DNA from: Bacteroidaceae bacterium
GTDB lineage: Bacteria; Bacteroidota; Bacteroidia; Bacteroidales; Bacteroidaceae
Assembly: GCA_017529865.1 (NCBI GenBank)
Contig: JAFXNA010000020.1
Coordinates: forward strand, 62,001-126,000
DNA: 64,000 nucleotides
Direction of reading: 5' to 3'
Below, piece by piece: positions 8,905 to 20,900 of this stretch; the stretch's first letter is position 1; the number at the start of each line of letters is the position of its first letter. The notes under the pieces are model-generated. The model was not told the origin of the DNA and did not search any database. It worked only from the letters and a program-made list of their open reading frames with translations. The position numbers were made by a program, and so were the translations under genes.

Positions 8905-11900
8905 CTATTTCACAATCACCTTCGTGCGGTTGACAACGTAGACTCCGGTCATGGCAACTGGGGTGCGTACGATTTGTCCTGGCTTGATGGTGAAGGTCGT
9001 GACGGTGATACCACTACTTGTGGTGATACGTACCGTTGTGTTCTCGCGGAGGCTTGATTCAACGATGATGTTGTGACCTTCGACAGAAATCTTGAGACTT
9101 CCGCTTGCATTACCGTTATGCTCTTCGACATCCGGCTTGATAGTCGTGTCTTCGCCACCGCTGATGATGATGCGGCGTGGTGCTTCTCCGTTGGCATTGT
9201 ATGTGCCAGTGAAGTACGGACGGAAGGCTTCGCTTCTGATGATTGGTTTCTGAGTGGTTACATCTACCTGATCGAAGCTGCTGCCGTCACCGTTCAGAAG
9301 GTATGTCGTGGCATCGGCGGTCTTATACTCTTCGTTGAGATAGCTTGGCTTGAAGGTGAGTCCCTTCTTTGTTACACCGACTGCCTCCGTATCGCTCACA
9401 CCGATGGTGACTGGATGACCATTGGTAGAGGCTGCTGATGCGAAGGTGATGGTCTGTTTACCCATCTTCTCCCATGCCTCGTCGTTCGCAGTATTTGATG
9501 GTGTCCACTTACCGCTGAGGTCGAACTCATAGTATTGCTCACCTGGGAATCCTATAATATAAGGTGTACCACTAGTGATGCGTGGATATCCTGCATACGT
9601 ACGGTTGCTCTTGTAGTATTCCGTCTGGTAGCTCTGGTAGTCATCGCTATTCTTGTCCTTACGATTAAGGGCATAGTAATAGTAATCCCATAGGAAGGTA
9701 TTCTTGTCGATTTTCGATACCAACGATGTCTTGAGCGGAGCCTTGAAATTGGTTTCGATATCATTCGGAGTGGTAGTGTCATCCGTTACATTCTCGAATT
9801 GGCGCAACCAGTATTCATGACCGGTGTTGTAGCCCTTCTCATACGTGCCGGAGTCATCCTTACGATAGAAGTGAGTAATCTCACCCTTTGTATTGGTGGT
9901 GACGTATTCTGCCTCAAATGGGATGCTCACACCTTCCCAACCGATGGTAGTACCCTTTTCGTTGTTCCATGCGGTCTCTGCGAAGTTATCAGGTGTACGC
10001 TGGTACCACATACGATAGCCTTCACCGAACTTATAACTCAATGGTGCATTGAAGTCCTGTCTGTCAACCAACAGATGGTCGCCAGGTGTTGTGAAGTCGT
10101 TCAGTACCAAGTGGCCGTGAACATCTTCTCTTGCAACGGCTGCTACACGTCCATAAGTCTTACCGTCTGTGTACTTGTTGCTCGTCTCGTCATAATCGCT
10201 GTACTTAGGATCTGTGAAGTAGCTGCTCAGTACTGTATAAGTCTTCTCGTTAGCATAACCACTGGTTGACGTTGCTGCAGGTGCATATACCAGCAGGTTA
10301 GACGTCTCGCCTTCGTTCGAGATGCTGGTCAGACCGTCATCGTCGAGCAGCGGCTGATAGAACAACTGATTGTTGAGTCCTTGTCTGTAACCGTTGCTGA
10401 TGTCGTTATGTCCTGCAAAGTCGATAGCCGTCATGCCCGGATATGCATCCCTTGTGCCATCGGCCGACTTAGCTGCCAGTATTGCATCTGGGTTGTAGTG
10501 TGCCACACTCATGATGCTGTTGCGGAAGTATGCAGGAGCACGATAAACGCGGTTGGATGCAGTGTTGCTATAGAAGTGTGATGGTACACTCTGATGTGGC
10601 TTATCGGTATCATAGCCGAAGGTCAGGTTCTGTCCGAAGAACAGATAGTCTTCTGGCCATACAGGGAACCAACCTGTTTCTGACGTCGTGGTAGTTACGG
10701 TCTCGCTTGTTTCAGGATCTACCGTTGTTGTCGTAACGTCGTAAGTGCGCTCATGTTTATCGGTTGAAGTTGGAATCTCACCGCCTGCATAGCGGAAGTC
10801 TCCGTCGCCGTAACGTGATTCTACATAACCAAGGTCTGCATACTTGGCGTAAGTAGCCTTGTCTTTCGGATAATAACCTACATCTGCGGTTTCCTTCAGA
10901 TTACCGCTACCGTCTCGCTGCAGGAACTTGTAAGAAACCCTGCTTTCTTCGTCGAGCGTCTGATGGTTGTAATAACGCTTGTTCAGGTAGAAGCTGTTCA
11001 GGTCGTAAGCCACCTCACCATTGTAGAATGCCGCTGCAGGCTTACGGGTTGGTGTACCGTAGTCACTATCATGGTTGGTGTACTTGTTCGTAGCGTCCTC
11101 CTCCTCTTGATAGTAGCTATTGACAATTTGAATCTTTCCTTTGCTGGTAAGCGCATTACCGGTTCTCACAGGATTACCGAATACAGGTTTCGTGGTCTTC
11201 GCTCCTGTATTCGACGTGCTGATCCAGCCGTTCTCTATATAACCGCTACCGCTCTCTGCAATACCGGCACCTGAGAACGAACCAGTCACACCAAGATTAT
11301 AGACATCACCACAGAGATTATTGAACAATGAGTTGTTCAGTCCGCTGATGGTATAACCGTCGCCATGGAGGGTACCCTCGAAGCAATCGTCAGTGCCGAT
11401 AGATGTCCAGTCACCACTATGGTTGATGTTTCCATCGATAATGAAGTCGATGTTTTGACCGCCAGTGATGTTTGACAACTCGTCTTTCGTACGGGTCTCA
11501 TTGTAGAAGGCTGCGAACTTATTCAGTTCGTTGTCGTTCTTGATATAGACCTTAGGATTGCGTTTGTTGCCCTTCACTGCCTGGTTGAGGTACATGTAGT
11601 GATTATTGGTTGTAATCTCTATATTACCAGTTTCCTCGTTCGTAGTGAGGTTGAGTACATCATCCATGCGATGGTAGTTAGCCACACTTAACGGTACATA
11701 GTTCGAGTAGTGCTTGCCGAGATAGGTCTTGGCATAATAAGCAATTTGATAACCATCCTGATACCAGTAGAGTGGATTGTCGGAAGGTACATATTCTATA
11801 CCGTTGATGTGGTTCTTCGCATCTTCAGCGTTCTCGTAGATTTCCCATCCTCGGTTCATAATCAGGTAACCTCCGGCTACTACCGATGGTGCCTCTGGTA

Positions 11901-14900
11901 CTACGCTGGTGCCTGGGAGCACGATGCCCGGTGCTTCGATATTTGCCACGTACGGTTCACCGCTCACGAAGCGGAGGTGTATGTTCACCACATGACGCTC
12001 GCTGACTGGCGAGATTTGGGTACCGTCCTGGTTGCTCTCCTCGTAGTCGTACTGATAAACCACGGTAATAATCTTTTCCTTCGACAGATTCTTGATGTCG
12101 GAATTGCGGGCCACATACAGCGTGCTGGTCTCCACAGGAGCGACACCTTCAATGGTGAAGCCCGTCTGCTGGTTGGTCAGGTTGGCGTAACCATAATAGG
12201 TGTTACCATCTACGGTGCTATTAGTTGCACCTATGATAGTGCCTACCGGTACTGTTCCGCCGGAAGAATAGGTTTGGCTGGTGCCATAGATATTCTTTAC
12301 GGGATGATAGTTATCCTTGATGGTGTATTCATCACGGCAGTAATAGTAAGTGCCTTCTTTACCGCTTCCGAATGTGAGCTGTGTGACGTTATTCTGCAGA
12401 TTCTCTGTCGAATTAGTGCCGTCAGGCAAACTCTCAAATACTGATGCGTCGATGATTTGTCCTGCCGCATACTGTTCGTTGTAATAGAATGAAGTATTGA
12501 CAACATAGTATGTGCCACCTCCCGAAGGTACAGTAATCGGTATGTAGTGGCCCTGCTCGTTGATGAGGTTTTCTTCGTAGTTCGTGCGATCTAAGACGTC
12601 ACCTGCGACGATTTTTGTAACGCCTGATGAAGGTTGCGTATCACCCTGATGGGTCACTGTTACCGTCTGACCTTCAAGCAACGTCAAAGCACTGGTACCA
12701 TTATAGGTTGCCGAGTAATCCACAGACTTCTTGAGTGAGTAAATCATATTATCACGTTCTGCATCAGTCGCAGTCGATGGATTGAAGTTCGGATTACCGT
12801 CGTACTGGTACTTCTTACCGATTTCACCACCATAGTTCGGATCAATGAGCAAGTCGAGGGCATCGTAATTGAAGCCGTTTTTGAATTTGGCGAAGTCATC
12901 TGTACCCGACATCGCATTCAAGGTCTCTTTAGCTGGGTAGTTGTTAGTGGTGAGATAATAGTCGCCACCATAGTAACCGCCAGTGGTACAGTAGTAGGCA
13001 GGTACGATTGCTTTCTCGATGTCAGTTGCCAAAGTTGGATAGTCTGTCTTATACGTCGCCTTCTGGGTTGCCGTCATCAGGTCGCCCGGATAGATAAATT
13101 TGGTCTCACTAAGCTGGATGGTCGTCGTGCTGACGTATGCCGGTACTGCTTTGCCCGACAAGTTGGTTGTCCACTCATCAGTGGTGTATTGCGACTTGGC
13201 AAGCTTTGCGCCTTCTTGCAAGTGCTGGTCAATATAATGGATATTTTTCGTCTCAACATATTCTGTTGTGATGTAAGCACGCTCGAAGGTGGCCTGAGTC
13301 TTAGTACCAATAATGGTATTGTAGTCACTCCGCTGCTTGAGACCAGAGGTCGCTGCAGGGACATCATTTCCTGAGTCATCAATTGTTTTACCTTCGTATT
13401 TCTCAAAGATATTCTCTGTGATGATTTCGCTCACACCATATTCCTGCTGGCCATAAAGTCCTTCTGCAGATGGACGATAGGTAGGAGCGGTTTCATAACC
13501 GTTGCCTCCTGTCTGATTCTTATTGCTTGCAGAACCAGTTGAAGGCGTGTACCATGTATCCCATTTGCTTGGATTGTTCATCTGGTAAGTCAAGATGTAG
13601 CCATTGTCGTGGCTGATGTTGTTCGACTGACGGAATACATAGTCGGTACCAGCCTCCTCATAAACATTGTTGAGGATGGCATGACCCTCTGCATCGGTGT
13701 AGGTATGCTCGTCATTTTCACCCTTGAATGCTTCTAATTCGGTTGCTGTCATCACATACGTACCGGCAGGGTACATAGTTCCGTTATCTATACATACATC
13801 CACACAGTTCACGTAGGTCTCCTCGACGAATAATTTCTGCTCAGACTCTGGCAGATTACTCCAATCCCAGTAGCTAATTGGGTCGTTGAGGTTGTAGGTG
13901 ACATCGTTGATGACAAGTTGTGATCCTGCTGTGAGCTTGGTATTATGCGTTGCATCGGTGTATGATGAATAGAGCGCATAACGGTTTGGCTTCACGTCGA
14001 TAAGTTTCAACTGACCATGTGAAGCAGAGGTGATAGTCAGCGGGATGTCCACAGACTCGCTGTAGGCATTCGGCGAACCGGTGTAGGCCGAAATCACTTG
14101 ATCGTAAACATAGACGGAACCTTGGATGTACCAATAGTGGGCTGGTACACGGTTTCCTATCAGGTAACGATTCTTGATATTGTAACAGTCATCAAGGATG
14201 GTCTTCGTGTTGTGGACGAAGTTACCTGATGTTTGGAATTCCTTTTGGTTGGCATAGGTGCCAGTTAATGCAGAGTTAGTCTCGATATACTCCCAACTCT
14301 TCATGGTGGCTGCTGCAGGTGTACCTGTGGTTGCATCCTCTTTGTTTAAGGCGGTGAGGATGGTTTGTGTCTTTCCTGTTGCCTTGCGCACACCGTGGAT
14401 GTTCATGGCATAAACATATCCACCACCGATACCTGTAGCTACATTGATAAGGTCAAGTTGTACCACGCCAGTAATAATACCCCAGTCTTTCTGTTCGAAT
14501 TTCTTGCCTGTGGTTTTTTCTGTGAGCAGTTCCAACGATACACCAGATGCCAAGGCCACCTGATTGTGGCTCAGACCGTTGTTGCGTCTCGGGTCGTTAT
14601 AGAATTCTTTCTTCCAGTCGTAGAAGGTTGCCGTACCATAAGCTTGTTGATTGGCTATCGGTTCTACATAATAATCCGTTCTTGTGTTATCCGTCTTTCG
14701 GGTGTCTTTGCGAGGATTTTCATTGTCTCCGAAGTCGAAGTCACTTGTCAGCGCACCGAGGTAGTTCACTGTGTTATAGATACCGAAGTAGTTACCATGC
14801 TGAACATCATCACCTGTAATCGACGTCTTCTTATTGAGTGATACCTCGCGTACACGGTTAATGGTGTAGTCATTGTCGTCAACGTCTGCTGACACGAGAC

Positions 14901-17900
14901 GGTCCTTAGCACCCTTCATCACCATACGGCTACCGAAGATACCGCAGAAGTCGGCACGCTGGATAGTATTCAGCAAACGTCCGGAATAGTTGGACATCTG
15001 ACCTACTTGTACCCAATAAGTCGGGTTCGGTTCATTGTTGTCATTGATTTTATCCGTCCCGGCAAAACGTGTGAGCAACTCATCTTTCAGCAAGGTAGAG
15101 CCTGGTGTGTATGTCGTGCTTTCGTTGTCGTCACATTGAACCTTACACTTATATTTAACTTCATAGTAATCCTGTTCACGAGGCGTAAGAAGGTTATAGG
15201 CCTCGATACCAATCTGCTCTTGCTTCTTTTTGGTAATGTAGTAGTAATCGGTACCATAGTTGGTGATGTTCAGCTCACGGTAGCCGTCAACAAGTGTCAG
15301 GTTACCGTCACCGTAAATACCTCCGACTTGACCTGTACCGATGGTAATGAGGTCGCGGTGGTAAACATCGTGGATGGAAGCAGTAGCGTTACCGAATACA
15401 GATGGGATGTCGGCAAACATCTGCTTTTTAGATGCAATATTACCGCCGGCAAACACTGCGTTGTGGATAATGATGCCGGTATCATCTAAACTTTCCCATT
15501 TTGATCCATCCGTCTCCTTGTCCATTAACGTATTGAGGTCTGAAGTGGGAACATAAGCACCCTTATCGTAGTTCACGCCGTTGATTTCCACAGCTGTCAT
15601 CACCTTAGCGTGAGGTTCAACCAGCACTTTGCAGTCCTCGGTAAGGATTTTTTCGTTGTTTACTGTGATAAAGCTATAGTTGCCGTTTGTCCCTTTCTCG
15701 GATTTATAATAATAGCCTTCGTCGCCACCGTCGAAACGTGCACCAGATTTGGTGCCGCGGGCCAACTCGCCGTTGTTGTCTTCATAAGCACTATATACGA
15801 ATCCTGCATCGCCACCACCAAATACGTTGCCTACATTGCCTGGCTCATCTGCCTCGAGAACGCCTTTCATGGTGCCAATCTCACCACCATAGATGTTCAC
15901 GCGAGTCTGACCGAAAACATAACCCTCGGTATATTTGTTATGCCCACCACCGAAGCCCAGTGCATTGTAACCCTTACCGCCACCATAGACGTTGCGTAAT
16001 ACATGACCTCCGAACATCTTCACGTTGGTCAGACCTGCCTTGTCAATGCTTACGGTGGTAGCATCGGCACTGGCACGTGTGCCACGACCTACGATGGCAA
16101 TCTCACCACCGCCATATACACAGTTACGGACGAGACCACCATAGAGAGTGACATCAGATTTGTCCACACTGCTCAGGTCGTCATATCCGCTACCGAATAC
16201 ATTACCGCACTCTTTCAGGCTTCCTTCTCCATACCAAACACCTTCTTTCCAGTTAGTCTCATCATTAATCTTCTCTTCGTAGCGATCCGCTAATTGACTG
16301 GATGTCTGGGAATCGTCGGAATCTTGCGCTCTGGCTTCTTGTACGGAAACGATGTATCCTTGTTCGTCTTGTTTCTGGTTTGCCTTCAAGTAAACGTAGC
16401 CGATACGTCCGTTGTTGACGGTGATGTTAGCTGTACCGATGATAGAACCGCCTTCACCGCCAGCGTATGCATTACGCTGAATAGCAGGAATACCATTATG
16501 GAAATGATAATCTGTTTCTGTTTTCCCACTTGGTACAGCGGGCAGCTGATCCTCGTGAATACCGATGACCACATTCGTCTCGCCGTCAATCTCCTCACCT
16601 AGGAAGCTATTACCGCCTACATTACCTTCCCAGCCGCCACCATAGACGTTACGGCAGGTGCCACCTTCGATATAGGCCGTAGTGCTGGCTGTGAAGCCGT
16701 ATAAATTGGAAGAAGACTGAGCACCCACATTGAATGCATCGAATACACCTCCGGAACTACCGGCTGCATAGATGTCCTTCTTGACTTCACCGCCAAGCAG
16801 GGCGATATAGGTGGTTCCATAAACATTTCCACTTTGATCGAGATTTTTATGACCAAGACCGCCACCGTATGCATAGTTGCCCACGTAGGCACCCTCGTTG
16901 ATAATCACGTTGGTGTTGAACCTCTTTTCCTCACCTAATACTATACGTGGTGTTACCAACGGGTTGTTTAGGTTTGTATAGGTATTTGTGACGTAGGATA
17001 CACCGGCATCGTTTCCACTCTCGAAGTCTTCTTCGAATTCTTCTTGGTCATAACCATCACCAAGCAACCAACCGATTTTCCAATGAGGATCTGTAAAGTC
17101 GGATATGCCTTGATAACTATAGAACTGATTGATATACTGCTGAATACCAGGGGCGTTGATGACCAATCCGTCCTGACCGCCTCCATAAACTTCCCAAACC
17201 TGAGCTCCTGGTTTCGCTGGGTCGGGATTGGCATTAAGGTTCACTTCTGTATATTCTGCCCATGTCAGACTACCGCAACCCGCTCCATAGACGTAACCTT
17301 TGCTGGTTCCATACTTATAGTGCTTCTGATTGACAGGTACGTCAATGTTGATCTTTGCATAAAGAGTACGGCGTTGGTGATTGTTACCACCATAGATGGA
17401 ACCCTTTTCCTGAATATTACCGGCTAACGATTCGCCTTCGCTCAGAGCAAGATTATCTATGGATTGCTGGTCATATCCAACCAATGTCTCATTATTATCC
17501 GACGAGATGATTCGTGGTGGATTGTATCTCAGGGTGGCTAATGCACTGTGATAGTTCACGTTGGCCTCATACACATCACACGGATCCAATGTTACGTTTC
17601 CGTAGGCACCACCGAAGATGGCACCGATGTTGATGGTAGAGCCTTCGGGTACATTGACCATAGTGCGGCGTGTAATACCTTCGTTGTAACTTCCACCATA
17701 GGCGGTTCCTATCTTTCCGCGTATCAAATCGACTACGGCTGATACTTCCTCTATGTCGTGCAGATATTTATTATAGTTATTGTAGGCTGTCTGTTGTGCT
17801 TCTGTTGCGCCCGAACCAGGATTGGCAACGGCTTCCATCGGCAACACAGTTTCTCGCATTCCCAATCCGTTGTAACTACCAGAACCATATACCTCCATGT

Positions 17901-20900
17901 CACTGAAATTCTCCACGCCGTCGGGGATATCAATCAGCACATAGCTGTGATCTTGAGACTTGTCACCTTCACGATAGTCAGGATAGCCCGTACCGGCTCC
18001 GAAGACGGCGGTGACGTAATTGTTCGCAAGGGTGTTCGGACGGAAGTTCACAAAGGTACTCTCTATATATGGTGCCTCGGGAGAAACCGTTACAAGATTA
18101 CCATGCTCATCTTCCTCTTCGTATTGATACATCGGATCTGAGTAGTCATAGTTGCCATAACCACCACCGAAGATGGTATCAACTCGTCCCTGAAGATACT
18201 CTACATAGACAGGAGCTTCCAGTACATGGGGAACATCCTGATTATCTGGGTTATATATTTTTCCCAACACATCGAAGGCATCCGCTCCTGTTTCCGTGCG
18301 GACTTTGTCTTTGTAGTTGTTGTCTCCATTTCCATGAATCGTGCCACCAAAGTCGTTGCCGCCATACACGATATCACGTACCCATGGGAAGCCTTCTATG
18401 ATGTTACCGTTCTTTATCTGTCGTCCGATATATGTTTCGGCGTGGCCATAAACATCTGCATCGCTGGCACCACCGAAGGAATCGTAGATACGTCCATTAC
18501 CTAAATATACGTAAGAGTTACCACATACGTCACCTTCATTACCGCCACCATAGAGGTATTCTGCTTCAGCCAGTGTCTGGAGATTGTTGCCTGTTAACTC
18601 TTCAGAGAAACCGGCATTCAAGCCGTTCAGGTTGACGGTCGAACTAAATTCAGAGTTGTAGCTATAGTCTTTTTTGATGTAACCCTCATCGTCATAAACA
18701 GTTTGTGTTACCCCTTCATTGGTTTCGGTCGCAATAGTTCCCTTACCTACATAACCTTCTTCTCCACCACCGAATATCTGAAAAGCATAGCCTTCGTTCA
18801 GGTTGACGGTGGTGCTACCCCAAATCTCGGTACCTTTACCCTTACCAGCTCCGAAGACAGTCAGTGCTACAGCCATCAGGTCATCGCGTTGCTCGTCAAG
18901 GATGACGCCCGAATTTCTGTTTGCCTCAATGATTGTTCCTTCATCATCCGTTTCGGCAAAGACTTCATCTCGTTTGATGATGTCTTGTTTGATATTGAGC
19001 ACCACATTGCCGTTTACGTGTCCGGAGTTGTAACAACCTCCATAGATGTTACCACTGAGCAGACGGCGGTCTGCATCGTAATCAGTATCATTTTCGCTAC
19101 CGACATGGGTTCTCTCGAAATCGTCTTCTCCATCATTCCACAAAGCGGTGTTCCATTCCAAATTGTCACCAGCATGTGTTAACCGATAATAGGTTTCTGT
19201 ACCATCAACTACTTCAGTGCCTTTCGCAATAAAACTACTTGAACGAAGATTTGTGGCATAGTACTCCTGACCAGCAATCAGTTTCCTACCGTTTTCTCTT
19301 ATCTCATCATCGTAACTGGTTACTAATTCAAATGTATCGTCCCATCTTCTGGGTTCTATTTTTATACCGTCGAAGTTCAGAACTAAGCGGTCTTTGATCT
19401 TGCCTGTAGTCTCTTTGTTTTCCCTAAACAGTCCGTCTGAAGCCAGTTCTGATTGTGCGCCCAGCACACCTCCCTCATAGGCGGCATTATAATCACTCTT
19501 TGGCACATCAGCATTGTTACAGCCACCTACAATCTTATCGTAGATGATGACAGGAACCTTGAAGAACATGTTCTGAGTGCCTGCGTAGTCCATGCTACCT
19601 ACATTACCACCGCAGAAGAACGAACCAATCTTCGTGGTATATGGCACATAGGTGTCATCAAACACGATTCTGTCTTCTGTATTCGGGTTCAGACTCATGG
19701 CTGCACCTTCCATATAAGTGTTCATCTGGGCTTGATTTGTCAGGTCTATAGTGCTATAATCTTCGCCGCCAGTAGTCGCAAGACTTCCGTCGTTATTTGT
19801 CAACACATTTCCATTGGCGTCCACACGGCCTGCATACAACTTCAGGACTTCCTCTTTTGCCATAACCTCTCCGTTGTTGCCCATGAATATTTTGTCGGCA
19901 ATCACATAGGGGCCAATCTTGATTTCTGCTTTTGGATTCTGCTTGGTTGTCTGAATCGTGGCGCTGTTACCACCTAAGAACACGGAGCCTTTGATGATGG
20001 TAGGTTTTTCGAGGGAGCCTATCAGACGGATAGATACCTGTTCGGCATCGGGACGGAAGTAGTTCAATGCCTCGACAGATGTAAACGAAGTAATTTGATT
20101 TGTCGGGTTTTCAGCGTTATGCTTTTCTTTCACCTCTTCTTTATTGTAATAATAGTCCTCGAATGTTTTCAGTTTGCCCAACTCACTATTGTCGGTATAG
20201 GCATACGAACCGTTTCCTCCACCATACACGTTACCAAGAACCGAGGTGTAGATACCTACGGCATTACCACCGAAGATATGACCAGAGATATCGTTACCTC
20301 CATACACATTGGTAATCTGGCCGCCTCGTACCAATACACGGGCAGGGAATCCAGCAGGGAAATTGTATTTCAGTTGACCTTGACTGTTTTTATCGCTCAA
20401 CTGAACGGCATTTTCTTCTACGGGATCGCGATTGGCTTCAAGTGGCCGCACATCTGCTCTTCGACATCCACCATAGACGTTCTCAACAATCAGCTTGTCG
20501 GAATCTTCGGGGTCAAGTTCCAACAACAGACCTTCTCTCCAAGTCATATTACCTTCGTTACCGCCAGAGTAAAGGTCGCGGATGATTCCCTGTTGCAAGT
20601 TCCATGTCGGACGGATCTTCATCTCTGTCTTGTTGTTGCCACCATAGACACGGGCAAAGTTGAGGTTGGTATTAGCGAGGTTGGACTGGAACGTGTTAAG
20701 TTCGGTTCTGTCCTTCAGATAATCGAAGAGAAGATTTCCAAAATACTCTACAGACTTGCTTCCCGTTGAATTATATTGACTGCTATTGTACAGATACTTA
20801 GCATATCTTTCAATCATCGATCCGAGGACATCACTCTCATTGTTGATACAGATGGTGGTGTTCTCCGTCACCGTAGCATTGTTACCGCCACCATATACAT

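Noticed and set aside
11710..12444. 244-residue plus-strand open frame
   Set aside because: Antisense to the giant gene, low-complexity mirror of its codon pattern, no start signal.
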